From the NCBI GenBank assembly GCA_023382675.1, contig JAHDWN010000013.1:62860-126859 (forward strand): a DNA stretch of 64,000 nucleotides, in the 5' to 3' direction. The stretch comes from Anaerolineae bacterium. GTDB taxonomy: Bacteria > Chloroflexota > Anaerolineae > Aggregatilineales > Phototrophicaceae. Made by a program: the position numbers and the translations under genes. The notes under the pieces are model-generated. The model ran no database searches. It was not told the DNA's origin and saw only the letters and a list, made by a program, of their open reading frames with translations. Position 1 is the first letter of the stretch. The number at the start of each line of letters is the position of its first letter. Positions 36,641-46,077 of the stretch are shown here, piece by piece.

Positions 36641-37063
36641 CTACGCGTGGGGCACACCAGCGACTGCAAAGACAGCCACGCCGACCGCTGAGAGCAGGAA
36701 CCCACCAAGCACACCGATCAACTGCAACTCGCCGAAAACAGGCTCGGTGGTGGCTGGCATATGCGATCCAAACCCCAGAAAATCCGCAAGGCCACACATA
36801 CCGACGACAATCAGACCTGTCCAGGCCAGACGCACACCGATTTGCTGACCGAGGTTGGAAGGCGTCTGGGGGTAGTAGGTATACTTTACGTAAATCAAGC
36901 CACCTAATATCAGCAGCGCAAAGCCACTCCAGATGACGACAAACTGCACCGCGCCCACGCCGACACCGGGGCGAATGCCAGTCACACCTGGAAACAACCC
37001 CATGAGCGTTAGAATAAATCCTAGCGCGCCGACGGCAACTCCGAGTTGAGATATTTTGAGCAT
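36641..37063 (-). CDS. Four-helix membrane protein of unknown function
   Basis: 140 residues, four hydrophobic segments (about 7-27, 38-60, 77-97, 113-136), no recognised family motif. Lies nine bases downstream of the dipeptidase gene stop, so probably co-transcribed with it. No function can be assigned. Confidence 0.65.
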   Translation of the reverse strand: MLKISQLGVAVGALGFILTLMGLFPGVTGIRPGVGVGAVQFVVIWSGFALLILGGLIYVKYTYYPQTPSNLGQQIGVRLAWTGLIVVGMCGLADFLGFGSHMPATTEPVFGELQLIGVLGGFLLSAVGVAVFAVAGVPHA

Positions 37064-37072
37064 GTGGCCTCG

Positions 37073-38158
37073 CTAAGGCAGCGCCTGACGCAGCTTGCGC
37101 AGCATGTTGCCACCCAAAATCGCCGAAATATCGTTTTCGGCATACCCACGCGCGCGTAATCCATCACCAATCGTCCACAAATCGGCCACGGTATCGAGAC
37201 CATCAGGGATGCTTTCCACGCCAAAGCCGCCATCAAAGTCGCTGCCAATGCCGACGTGGCTGGCGCGTCCCGTCACCTGGCAGACGTAGTCAATCGCATC
37301 CAGCACTCGTCCCAGCCCAACTTTGCTCTTGGGATCGCCGGAGTGCCAATCCGGGGACAAAAACAGATTGTAGGGCACGATGCCCATGACCCCGTCACGC
37401 TCGGCCAACCGTCGGATCATGACATCCGATAAATGCCGATCCGTATCGACAAAGCGGCGCGGATTGCTGTGACTGGCGATTATGTTGTCGCCCTGGAAAC
37501 GATCCAGCGCCTCAAAAAATGCTTCCTCAGCCATATGCGACAGATCGAGGATGACTTTGAAATCCGCCAATCCATTCAGAAGTTCGCGGCCAAGAGCTGT
37601 CAGGCCACCTGGATAGTGCGTCCCGCCCGAATAACGCGTCTGTTCCCACGCCAGCCCTACGACCCGGACACCCCGTTCGTACCATTCTTCAAACTGCTTC
37701 GGTTCCAGGATCGGATCAGCCCCTTCCATCAAGAGCACCAGCCCCTGACATGCAGCTTCTATCGGTTGTCCATCCTGCCAGGTCGCCAACACTACGTCGA
37801 GGTCAGCCTGAGAAGTCACCAGCCGTACCTGTGCGTCTTCGTCAGCGAGGCGCTGATAATAATCCCATTGATACAGTGCTTGCTGGTAGGCTTCCTGTGG
37901 TGTAGTGTATGTCACCGCATCGTAGATGCCTGGCTGCTTGCGGCGCGGAGCGACAAACAGTGTCGCAAAGACGAGGCCAATCCGCCCGATCAGCGCGTCA
38001 GGCAATCCCATAGTTGCGATACCACTGTTAGCTACATGTGGCAGGTCGATTTCGTGCTCGCGTTTGAAATAAGCACTCTGGCGATAATCCCGATTGAAGG
38101 CGCGGTAATTGTAGGCAATGTCTTGGTGAGCATCGACAACGATCATCGATGAGAGCAT
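37073..38158 (-). CDS. Membrane dipeptidase, peptidase family M19
   Basis: 361 residues. Metal ligands are in place: His-x-Asp in 'VVDAHQDIAY', bridging Glu in 'LVLLMEGADPI', His in 'VILDLSHM', His in 'IIASHSNPR', and Asp in 'VGIGSDFDGGFG'. M19 enzymes cleave dipeptides with unusual or D-residues. No signal peptide, so a cytoplasmic form. Followed by the four-helix membrane gene. Confidence 0.93.
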   Translation of the reverse strand: MLSSMIVVDAHQDIAYNYRAFNRDYRQSAYFKREHEIDLPHVANSGIATMGLPDALIGRIGLVFATLFVAPRRKQPGIYDAVTYTTPQEAYQQALYQWDYYQRLADEDAQVRLVTSQADLDVVLATWQDGQPIEAACQGLVLLMEGADPILEPKQFEEWYERGVRVVGLAWEQTRYSGGTHYPGGLTALGRELLNGLADFKVILDLSHMAEEAFFEALDRFQGDNIIASHSNPRRFVDTDRHLSDVMIRRLAERDGVMGIVPYNLFLSPDWHSGDPKSKVGLGRVLDAIDYVCQVTGRASHVGIGSDFDGGFGVESIPDGLDTVADLWTIGDGLRARGYAENDISAILGGNMLRKLRQALP

Positions 38159-38310
38159 GATATTTTCTCATTCATGAGGCCAACCAAATGCCACGATTGT
38201 ACGTGGCAAGATTGAAAAAACCAACCAACACCCATAGAAATTTCATCGTCGTGTAATGTGACCGTGAAATAATCGCGTCAGAACTGTGCCGAGCGTGAGG
38301 AGTTCTCACT

Positions 38311-39969
38311 ATGATTCGAAAACCCCATGTCCTGATCGGAGCACTGGTGGGCGCGTTATTGACTGCCCCCCTGCTTGCCCTGATATTTATCGGCCAGCAA
38401 GCCGCTGGTCTACCCTTCTTGCCATCTGATTTTTTCAACCCGGTGCGCGATCTGACGCCTGGCGGCCTCATCACCACGGTCATCGACTCCGTCAAAAGCA
38501 TCATCCTTGCCCTCAATCTGGGGCGCGTGGATACCGCAGCGAAGAACGTCGAATTTGCCATGGCGATTGGCCTGCTCTTTATTCTCGGTATTGTCGCAGG
38601 AGCGATCTTCTTCGCACTCTTTAACCGAAGCGAACGCCCGACGTGGCTGCGCACCGGCGTGATCGGTGGTCTGCTGGTTGGCGTTGTCATGGCGCTCGTC
38701 AGCCTCCAGTTTGGCATCTCGTCCACAGTCGATCCTCGCATCATCGGTGGGCTTTGGATCGTCGTGCTGTTCACGATCTGGGGCTGGGGGCACGCCTGGG
38801 CATACAACCGCCTGGCAGCGCCCATGACAGCCGCCACCGCCACAACCAGTAGTGTTCAATCGGTTGATCGACGCCAATTCCTGATCACCCTCGGCGCAGC
38901 GTCAGCGACGCTGACCGTCGTCGGAGCCGGGCTGGGCGCACTGCTTCGCCGTGGCGAAACCACATCACCCACGTCAGTTGCCCTGGACGGCGGCGCGGCG
39001 CAGTCTTCCGCAAGCGGCAACATTGACGTGCCACCGCCATCGAATCTGGATGATCCGCTGATGCCCGCGCCCGGAACGCGCCCGGAGATCACCCCGGTCG
39101 CAGAACATTACCGGATTGACATCAGCCTCGTCCCGCCGAGCATCGATGAAGCCACCTGGACACTGCCATTCGTTAGTAAGATGTCCGACCAGGACGAGAC
39201 GCTGGCCGAATTCACGCTCGACGAGATCAAAGCCTACGATCCCACCAGCGCTTACATCACCATGTCGTGCATCTCAAACGATGTCGCTGGCGACCTCATC
39301 AGTACGACATATTGGACGGGTGTCAGCTTCAAACGGCTGCTGGAAGACGTTCCCCTCCCGGATAACGCGACACATCTGAAACTCATCGGCGCAGATGGGT
39401 TCGACGAAACGGTAGCGTTGGATGTCATCCGCTCCGACGAGCGCGTCATGCTGGCCTACTACTGGGACGGCAAGCCGCTGGAGCAAAAGCACGGCTTCCC
39501 GCTCCGCATCCACATCCCCGATCATTACGGCATGAAGCAGCCCAAATGGATCATCCGCATCGAAGTGCTGGCAGCCGATGAAGACGGCTACTGGGTGCGC
39601 CGTGGGTGGGACAAAGAAGCCCGTGTGCGTGCGACCTCGGTCATCGACACCGTTGCCGTCAACGACGTCATCACCGAAGGCGATCAGCAGCTTATCCCGA
39701 TTGGCGGTATGGCCTGGGCAGGCGCACGTGGCATTTCAAAAGTGGAAGTCCGGGTGGACGAAGCCGAATGGCAGGAAGCCCGTCTCCGCGCGCCGATCAG
39801 CGACCGCACGTGGGTGATCTGGCGTTACGATTGGCCGTTCGCCGAGGGTGATCATCGCTTCGAGGTGCGCTGCATCGAGGCAGACGGCACACCGCAGATC
39901 GAATCGGTCGCGGGTGTACGTCCCAGCGGTGCGACCGGCATTCACTCCGTGCGTGAAACGATTGGGTGA
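38311..39969 (+). CDS. Sulfite-oxidase-like molybdopterin oxidoreductase with N-terminal membrane helices
   Basis: 552 residues. Four membrane helices (about 8-28, 83-104, 115-136, 144-165) are followed by a Tat-like 'SVDRRQFLITLGAASA' (Arg187-Arg188) with a fifth hydrophobic stretch (191-212), then the sulfite-oxidase fold with the molybdenum-ligand Cys320 in 'ITMSCISN', the pterin region 'DHYGMKQPKWI' and a C-terminal Mo-co dimerisation domain ('IDTVAVND', 'GMAWAGARGISKVEV'). Likely a periplasmic-side oxidoreductase tied to the membrane; the substrate is unknown. The ribosome site lies inside a small GTGAG/CTCAC stem just before the ATG. Confidence 0.88.
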   Translation: MIRKPHVLIGALVGALLTAPLLALIFIGQQAAGLPFLPSDFFNPVRDLTPGGLITTVIDSVKSIILALNLGRVDTAAKNVEFAMAIGLLFILGIVAGAIFFALFNRSERPTWLRTGVIGGLLVGVVMALVSLQFGISSTVDPRIIGGLWIVVLFTIWGWGHAWAYNRLAAPMTAATATTSSVQSVDRRQFLITLGAASATLTVVGAGLGALLRRGETTSPTSVALDGGAAQSSASGNIDVPPPSNLDDPLMPAPGTRPEITPVAEHYRIDISLVPPSIDEATWTLPFVSKMSDQDETLAEFTLDEIKAYDPTSAYITMSCISNDVAGDLISTTYWTGVSFKRLLEDVPLPDNATHLKLIGADGFDETVALDVIRSDERVMLAYYWDGKPLEQKHGFPLRIHIPDHYGMKQPKWIIRIEVLAADEDGYWVRRGWDKEARVRATSVIDTVAVNDVITEGDQQLIPIGGMAWAGARGISKVEVRVDEAEWQEARLRAPISDRTWVIWRYDWPFAEGDHRFEVRCIEADGTPQIESVAGVRPSGATGIHSVRETIG

Positions 39970-39974
39970 CACAA

Positions 39975-42464
39975 TCAAGCGGCGGGAAGTGCTGCGTGTG
40001 CTTCCCGCCCGCTGCCTCTGATTCGCTTCAGCAGCCGGTCGGCGTGTAACAGATAGCCGACGGCTGCTATCCAGGTTATGAGCGTAATGATCCCACCGGC
40101 AAAGAACAACGGTGGGCGATATGCAAACAGGACGTCGTAACTGCCCGCGCCGGAAGGCAGCAGCACGCCTACCTGACCACCAACTGACTGTAACGTAGCC
40201 GCTTCGCCATTCACCCACACTTGCCAACCCGGATAGGCGACTTCTTGAATCGTGACCACAAGCGCGTGTTCGGCGTTCCCGTTCACCAACAAGCGAATCC
40301 GGTCGGGCAGACGTTGAAATGAATTGACAGGGCTTGTCAAGTGCGCATCCAGATCTTCGCCAAAGGCTGTCTCCAGGTCGATGAGCGGTATCGTATAGGC
40401 ATAACTGAGCGCACCCGGATACCGATACAGGCACGACACGCCCTCCGACCGTGGGCCATCGACCACCGGTTCATACCCATCGCGCCGCAGCCATGTGCGA
40501 TCCTCTTCATGCCAGCCGATGGCGTATTTGGCGCGTGATCGAGTCAGATCAATCTGGCCGATACTCGAGGCGACTGGAAATGCAGCGTAATCCGCCTCGA
40601 TGCTGACCTGGCGAACGCGATAATCCAGAAAGGGCGTCGCCAAGTCATAACCAAGCCGCCACAAAGCCAACTGATCGTTCGGGAGTTGCTGGCGCAGCCA
40701 GGCAATACAAGTCGTGTCTTCTGTCTCTCGCCCTGTCGTTTTGGCATAGAAGCTGGCCGCTTGATCGACCTGAAACGCCGCAATCGCCGTCACAACCAGT
40801 AAGAGCGCGCCAAGATTGCTTTGAGCGGCGCGCACAGTTTTTTCAGGGAGCGTCGCGACGATCGAACTCGGCGCATAAATTAAGCGCCAGAGGCTGTTCA
40901 ACCGCAGCGCCATCAAGATCACCAACCAGAACGACGTGACTGCCAGCGCGCGCCCGACGAAACGCCACTGCGCTAGCAGAGGAATCGTATCATAGAGCCA
41001 GATCATGAGTGGGTTGCCACCCACGCCCCAGATGAAACTGCCAATCAGCATAATGACGCCGGGCACCCAGATGCGCCACGCTTGCGGCAGAGAAGCGTTG
41101 TTAAGTACACGCAGAGCGCCGACTGGCGGCAAGAGCAGCAAGAGCAGCGCCAGAAACCAGAGCGGCGTGACGTAGCTGTAGTAAAACTGAGGCTGGTAGG
41201 GATCGATCTTGAGATCGAAAAGCGCCCGGTCGCCGGTGACGAACTGTTGAGCAACCAGCAGAGGATCAGTCACCCACCCCGCCATGACCTCACGCGGATG
41301 GCGCCCGATGTAATCGCTGCTGCCCAAGATGGGTAGCAGCGTCACTGCACACAAGCCGACAGTCAACCCAGCCGCTAACAGCATCCGGCGCAGCGCGGCA
41401 CTGTCGGACCTCCGCCCGCCCCAGGGGACAATGTGAAAGACAGTGAGCAGCGCCACCCCGAAGATCATCGGCAACATGTACCAGATATTGCCCGCCCAGA
41501 ACATCAGTGTCAGCATGACTGATAGCAACCCCACCGCCCAACGCGCCTGCTTCTGCCGCAGCACCGCCAGCGCTGAGCCGACGACCCAGGGAAAATACGC
41601 CTGGGCGACACCCAACTGGTAATAGCCGGTGCCGATCATCGCCAGCATGTTGCCCTTGCCGATCATGAGCAACCCCAGCAGTAACCGAGCTGCCGCGCCT
41701 AATCCCAACACGCGCGCCAGGAAGTGGCCCCCCAGCCCTGCGAACACGCCGTAGATAACAGAGCTGATCTTGATGCCCTGCACACTCCCGACGAGCAGGG
41801 TCGGCCCGGCGCTCAGTGGGTTCAAGACAAATGAAAAGGGATTGTCGATTAAAGGCTCGCCAAAATTGTTATAAGGCTGCCAAAGGGGCAGATAACCATT
41901 GTCCCTCAGGCTGAGATGGGCGAAGTGCGCGGAGCTTGTCAGCCATTCCAATTCGTGGCCGTTCACACGTTCGAATCCGGCTGATCGGATGAAATTCCAA
42001 TTTACCGCCAGCGCCACAACCACGATCAGCCCGATCTCGGCGGCGGGCATCAGCAGCCGTAGCACGGTGCTCCGCTCGCCCCGGACAGTGTCTAGCTCAA
42101 TTCTCCCCCCATGCCGGCGCTGAAGAATCACGCCGCCGGCAACCGAACCAATCACCAGAACAGATAGAAGTAAGGTCGAATACGGTGCAGGCAGCACGAA
42201 AGCCAGCAGCAGACAGCTAAGCCCAATAACACCGATAATGAGCCACTGCAACTCGTTCGGCAGCAGCGTTGTTGGCTTTGGAGATGAAAGGCTGCCATTC
42301 ACAGATGACGGCTGAGTTTCTTGTTCGGATATAGAAGCAGAACTCGCCCCACTACCAGACGATAAGTGCCGGTGCCCTTGCCGCAGACGATGCCAGCCGA
42401 AAAGCGCTCCTAATGCCGTGATCAGAGCAGCAGCCCATGCCAGCCATTTTCGCGTCACAAGCAC
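39975..42464 (-). CDS. Large polytopic membrane protein, GT-C/YfhO-like
   Basis: 829 residues with about 13-14 hydrophobic helices spread over residues 8-590 and a final helix near 795-815. The first big loop contains 'GYLPLWQPYNNFGEPLID' and 'GTGYYQLGVAQAYFPWV', resembling the sugar-transfer-associated YfhO/GT-C membrane proteins; the long exported C-terminal part has 'YPGWQVWVNGE' as in YfhO family tails. Carrier and acceptor are unknown. GTG 42464 or GTG 42458 (better spaced from AGAGAGG) is the start. Divergent from greA. Confidence 0.72.
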   Translation of the reverse strand: MLVTRKWLAWAAALITALGALFGWHRLRQGHRHLSSGSGASSASISEQETQPSSVNGSLSSPKPTTLLPNELQWLIIGVIGLSCLLLAFVLPAPYSTLLLSVLVIGSVAGGVILQRRHGGRIELDTVRGERSTVLRLLMPAAEIGLIVVVALAVNWNFIRSAGFERVNGHELEWLTSSAHFAHLSLRDNGYLPLWQPYNNFGEPLIDNPFSFVLNPLSAGPTLLVGSVQGIKISSVIYGVFAGLGGHFLARVLGLGAAARLLLGLLMIGKGNMLAMIGTGYYQLGVAQAYFPWVVGSALAVLRQKQARWAVGLLSVMLTLMFWAGNIWYMLPMIFGVALLTVFHIVPWGGRRSDSAALRRMLLAAGLTVGLCAVTLLPILGSSDYIGRHPREVMAGWVTDPLLVAQQFVTGDRALFDLKIDPYQPQFYYSYVTPLWFLALLLLLLPPVGALRVLNNASLPQAWRIWVPGVIMLIGSFIWGVGGNPLMIWLYDTIPLLAQWRFVGRALAVTSFWLVILMALRLNSLWRLIYAPSSIVATLPEKTVRAAQSNLGALLLVVTAIAAFQVDQAASFYAKTTGRETEDTTCIAWLRQQLPNDQLALWRLGYDLATPFLDYRVRQVSIEADYAAFPVASSIGQIDLTRSRAKYAIGWHEEDRTWLRRDGYEPVVDGPRSEGVSCLYRYPGALSYAYTIPLIDLETAFGEDLDAHLTSPVNSFQRLPDRIRLLVNGNAEHALVVTIQEVAYPGWQVWVNGEAATLQSVGGQVGVLLPSGAGSYDVLFAYRPPLFFAGGIITLITWIAAVGYLLHADRLLKRIRGSGREAHAALPAA

Positions 42465-42573
42465 TTACCTCTCTGTACAAAATACGGCGATAACAGCCTG
42501 ATCGTATGCCCAACCTACAACGCCAGCGCGTAAGAAATATGACTTTGCTCATTTCAAATGTGATGTTCTACAC

Positions 42574-42600
42574 TTTACATTCTTTCATGGTTGTGATAAT
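42574..42600 (+). promoter_or_regulatory. Possible greA promoter
   Basis: TTTACA at 42574-42579, 15-base spacer, GATAAT at 42595-42600 preceded by TGT (extended -10 pattern). It would give a leader of about 115 bases with an internal hairpin. Confidence 0.45.
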
Positions 42601-42649
42601 CTTTTCCCACGAAACGTCGACGATCCCCAAACCCATTTGCAACATTTGC

Positions 42650-42673
42650 ATGACACAGCCGAAGCTGTGTCAT
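42650..42673 (+). promoter_or_regulatory. Hairpin in the greA leader
   Basis: ATGACACAGC and GCTGTGTCAT form ten perfect pairs with a CGAA tetraloop. No T run follows, so it is more likely a leader structure or a palindromic operator than a plain terminator. Confidence 0.55.
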
Positions 42674-42725
42674 TCTAATTCTAAGGGATCGTCAGGCATT
42701 TTCATGGTAAGGAGTAGAGGCGGGC

Positions 42726-43199
42726 ATGAGTAACCAAACTGAGTATTTGACGCCCGAAGGCTTCCGCGACATTGAGACTAAGCTCAAATATCTGCGGGAT
42801 GTACGCCGCGCCGAAGTTGCCGAACGGCTACGGTTGGCGATGGAAGAAGGCGGCGACCTGAGTGAAAACGCCGAATACGAAGATGCCAAAAACGAACAAG
42901 CTTTTGTTGAGGGCGACATTCTGCGCCTGGAAACGATTCTGAGCAGCGCCCAGATCATCGAAAACTCCGGCAAGCGCGATCACGTCTCGGTGGGGGCGCG
43001 CGTCACGGTGCAGGAAAAAGGCACGTCAGACAAAGAGGTTTATCACCTGGTTGGCTCTGCAGAAGCGAATCCAGCAGATGGTCGCATCTCCGTCGAAAGC
43101 CCGATGGGCAAAGCCCTGCTTGGCGCGAAAGTTGGCGATCAGGTCAACGTGCAAGCGCCAGCAGGCGATATCGTGTTCGTGATCAAGAAAATCGAATAA
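42726..43199 (+). CDS. greA: Transcription elongation factor GreA
   Basis: 157 residues, normal size. N-terminal coiled-coil with the acidic tip 'EEGGDLSENAEYEDAKNEQ', which reaches the polymerase active site to trigger transcript cleavage, and the C-terminal FKBP-like domain 'YHLVGSAEANPADGRIS' and 'SPMGKALLGAKVGDQV'. AAGGAG and a following GAGGCGG precede the ATG. Followed by a good terminator, so it is a single-gene unit. Confidence 0.97.
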   Translation: MSNQTEYLTPEGFRDIETKLKYLRDVRRAEVAERLRLAMEEGGDLSENAEYEDAKNEQAFVEGDILRLETILSSAQIIENSGKRDHVSVGARVTVQEKGTSDKEVYHLVGSAEANPADGRISVESPMGKALLGAKVGDQVNVQAPAGDIVFVIKKIE

Positions 43200-43222
43200 A
43201 CGTCGCACAACGCGACGCCTCC

Positions 43223-43253
43223 AAAACCCCGTAGAATTATTACGGGGTTTTTT
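43223..43253 (+). terminator. Rho-independent terminator of greA
   Basis: AAAACCCCGTA and TACGGGGTTTTTT arms with a short loop and a run of six T on the plus strand. Confidence 0.9.
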
Positions 43254-43294
43254 GTTACCATTTTAGGGATTATCTCTACCAGAGGCGCAAACGG

Positions 43295-44845
43295 ATGACC
43301 TGGGAACCAAATCGACTGGAGGCTGAACGCCTTGAAAAAACGCAGGCACTGGAGACGCGTGGCATCGATTGCTTCCCGCCTCGTGTCGAGCGCACGCACA
43401 CCACAGCGGAAGCCATCGCCGCATTTGAAGCGGTAGAGGCGGACTCGTCAGAAGCAGCCGAGTCAGTCGAGGTCACGGTCTGCGGGCGCATTCGGCGGCT
43501 CAACATCAAGGGCAAAGTCTCTTTCATGCACATCGAAGATGAGACTGGGCGCGTGCAGCTATTTTTGCGCGTCAACGAGATGGATGACGCCGTGTACGAC
43601 GTCGTCCGCGAGAAATTGATCGAGATGGACGATTTCGTCCAGGCGACGGGCGTCATGATGCGCACCCAGGCGGGCGAAGTCAGTGTGCGTGTCTTCGAAC
43701 TCAAGCTTCTGGCAAAAGCGCTTAGCCCACTACCCGTGATCAAACAGCAGAAGCTCGATGACGGCACGATCAAAGAATATGGCGAGTTCAGCGATGTCGA
43801 ATCGCGTTATCGACAGCGATACGCCGATCTGGCAGTCAATCACGATACGCGCCAGGTCTTTCTCAAACGCGCCAAGGTCATCAGCGCCCTGCGCACCTTT
43901 CTCGATGAGCACGGCTTTCTGGAAGTCGAGACACCGATCTTGCAGCCGATCTACGGCGGGGCGGCGGCGCGCCCGTTTGTCACCCATCACAATCAACTCG
44001 ATCAGGATCTGTTCCTGCGCATCAGTTTCGAACTCTACTTGAAGCGCCTGCTCGTGGGCGGTTTCGACGCCGTCTACGAGATCGGACGCGACTTCCGCAA
44101 CGAAGGTGTCAGCTTCAAGCACAACACCGAATTTACGATGCTGGAGTTCTACAAAGCCTACATTGACTATCGCGACGTGATGGCGCTGACGGAGCAGATG
44201 GTCGCCTTCGTCGCTGAACAGGTCAACGGATCGACAATCGCGCACTTTCGCGGTCACACCTTCAACCTCGCGCCACCCTGGAAACGGATCACCATGCGCA
44301 GCGCCATTCAGGAGGCCACCGGGATTGATTACGTGGCCTATCCCGACGTGGCAAGCCTGGAAACCGCCGTTGCCCAGGCAGGCATTGAGCACAAGTCAGG
44401 GCAGCCCTGGGGCAAGCTGGTGGAGCATCTGTTGGGTGAATGTGTCGAGCCGACGCTGATCGAACCGACCATCATTTACGATTATCCCCGCGACATCTCG
44501 CCGTTTGCCAAACGCGTCGATTATGATGATGTTCACGTGGAGCGCTTCGAGTTCTACATCGCCGGCATGGAAATGGGCAACGCCTTCACCGAACTCAACG
44601 ACCCACGCGATCAGGAAGCGCGTTTCCTCGATATGGGTGAGACATTCAAGGCTGGCGACGAGGATGAAACACCGCTGGACGAAGACTATCTGCGCGCCAT
44701 GCGCTACGGAATGCCGCCAAACGGCGGTTTTGGCATGGGTGTGGATCGTCTCGTTATGCTATTGACCGATCAGGATAGCATCCGCGACGTTATCCTTTAC
44801 CCCCATTTGCGTCCGGAACCCAAGAGAGAGCAAGCATCCCCATGA
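43295..44845 (+). CDS. lysS: Lysyl-tRNA synthetase, class II
   Basis: 516 residues. N-terminal OB fold ('VTVCGRIRRLNIKGKVSFMHI', given in part), then class II motifs: motif 1 'FLEVETPILQPIYGGAAARPF', given in part, motif 2 'YEIGRDFRNEGVSFKHNTEF', motif 3 'GFGMGVDRLVMLLTDQDSIR', given in part. It charges tRNA-Lys. The last bases overlap the next gene's ATG (ATGA), so a kinase-like sensor is translationally coupled to it, and a hairpin terminator follows that pair. Confidence 0.96.
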   Translation: MTWEPNRLEAERLEKTQALETRGIDCFPPRVERTHTTAEAIAAFEAVEADSSEAAESVEVTVCGRIRRLNIKGKVSFMHIEDETGRVQLFLRVNEMDDAVYDVVREKLIEMDDFVQATGVMMRTQAGEVSVRVFELKLLAKALSPLPVIKQQKLDDGTIKEYGEFSDVESRYRQRYADLAVNHDTRQVFLKRAKVISALRTFLDEHGFLEVETPILQPIYGGAAARPFVTHHNQLDQDLFLRISFELYLKRLLVGGFDAVYEIGRDFRNEGVSFKHNTEFTMLEFYKAYIDYRDVMALTEQMVAFVAEQVNGSTIAHFRGHTFNLAPPWKRITMRSAIQEATGIDYVAYPDVASLETAVAQAGIEHKSGQPWGKLVEHLLGECVEPTLIEPTIIYDYPRDISPFAKRVDYDDVHVERFEFYIAGMEMGNAFTELNDPRDQEARFLDMGETFKAGDEDETPLDEDYLRAMRYGMPPNGGFGMGVDRLVMLLTDQDSIRDVILYPHLRPEPKREQASP

Positions 44846-45987
44846 CGGCGGAACGCATGTTGGATAATCAAGCCCTGCTGGATGCACTGGGTCAGGGCAC
44901 CCTGGTTTTCGATAGCGCCGACCGGCTGGTCATGATCAACCAGGCGGCGCGGACGTTATTGGGCCAGGATCTACGGGCTTTTCATATCAGCGGGTGGCCT
45001 GGCGCGAACGGCTTTTTCGAGCGCTATCTGGCGGAAGACGGTGAGTCGCTCGATCAGATCCGCGCGCGTGCCCTGGCTTCTGAACGCCCGATCCGCTTCC
45101 AGATCCAGCGCAATGGCGAGATCATCCCGTGTTGGGCGTCCGCCGTTCATCGCGATGGCGGCGAGATTTACACCATGCTCACGTTGGAAGTGCCCGACTG
45201 GCCGACGCTCAATGCCCTGCTAAACCGCTATCTCAATGAGATGGGTGAAGCCATCGAATCCACCATCGGACACGCGACATTGATCGAGCAGAATCTGCGC
45301 AAGTCCAGCGCAAATCAGGATGTCGCCAAACTCGAACGCCGCGTCGGCGGTTTTACACGCCTGATCAATGTCCACATGATGCGCATCCAGCGCTTGACCA
45401 CGATGATCACGCGCATGAGTGCCATCCACTCAGGCGCGATCCGCGAAGTGATCCAAAGCGAGCAGCGCAAAGTCGTACTGGCCGATTTCTTCGAAGACTT
45501 CGCGGAAACGCTTGACGAAGCGCCCATCCTCGATCCGGACACAGACACCGATAGCTGCCGCCCTCGTCTCAAAGTCATCGCGCCGAGCCATCTTGCAGCT
45601 ATGGCTGCACCGCGTTTCCTGACCACCGTCTTGCGGGACATCTTACGCAATGCTATCATGTACAGTATGCGCGGGACGCCGATCACAGTTGTTGTCTTCG
45701 CGGGCAGCCGGGAATCGACCATCCAGATCGATATTACCGATGAAGGATATGGCATCCGCGCCAGTGAGTTTGGGCGTGTGTTTGCGCCCTTTGAACGCTC
45801 ACAGCAACCGCAAATCATCAGCGAATTCGGTTACGGTTTAAGTCTGCATCTGTGTAAATACGAGATCGAGGCGATGGACGGATTGATGTGGTTCGAAAGT
45901 CAGGAAGGCGGCGGGACGACCTTTTCGCTGCGTTTACCCGCCTGGCGGAATGACTCTTCGTCTGCCAGTTTGTCTTCGGCAACCTGA
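44842..45987 (+). CDS. PAS-HATPase kinase-like sensor lacking a clear phospho-acceptor His
   Basis: 381 residues, cytoplasmic. PAS-like region (about 8-118), helical pair (about 125-205), HATPase_c domain (about 250-372) with N box Asn270, G1 'DEGYGI' (300-305), F box 'FAPFERS', G2 'FGYGLSL' (329-335). The place that should carry the H-box reads 'NEMGEAIESTIGHATLIE': aligned to 'HELRTPLTSI' the His is replaced by Glu, while His144 falls later. It may be a non-phosphorylating ATPase sensor or use an unusual site. Overlaps lysS by four bases. Confidence 0.75.
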   Translation: MTAERMLDNQALLDALGQGTLVFDSADRLVMINQAARTLLGQDLRAFHISGWPGANGFFERYLAEDGESLDQIRARALASERPIRFQIQRNGEIIPCWASAVHRDGGEIYTMLTLEVPDWPTLNALLNRYLNEMGEAIESTIGHATLIEQNLRKSSANQDVAKLERRVGGFTRLINVHMMRIQRLTTMITRMSAIHSGAIREVIQSEQRKVVLADFFEDFAETLDEAPILDPDTDTDSCRPRLKVIAPSHLAAMAAPRFLTTVLRDILRNAIMYSMRGTPITVVVFAGSRESTIQIDITDEGYGIRASEFGRVFAPFERSQQPQIISEFGYGLSLHLCKYEIEAMDGLMWFESQEGGGTTFSLRLPAWRNDSSSASLSSAT

Positions 45988-46025
45988 TGCCCAACGCCTG
46001 ATCCGCCGTGCGCTACGTGAGTTCA

Positions 46026-46052
46026 CGCCTTGCCGGTCTTTCAGGCAAGGCG
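46026..46052 (+). terminator. Terminator of the lysS-sensor operon
   Basis: CGCCTTGCC and GGCAAGGCG make nine perfect pairs around a nine-base loop, followed by TTTTTATTT. A ribosome site for the next small gene begins only 12 bases after it. Confidence 0.88.
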
Positions 46053-46077
46053 TTTTTATTTGCAAGGAGATGGTGTG

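Noticed and set aside
41967-41990. TTCGAATCC string that looks like a tRNA T-arm
   Set aside because: It lies within the large membrane-protein gene, with no acceptor or anticodon stem around it.
46030-46077. Upstream ATG for the small membrane gene
   Set aside because: It lies inside the terminator hairpin of the lysS operon, and the AAGGAG site fits GTG 46078 or 46075 instead.
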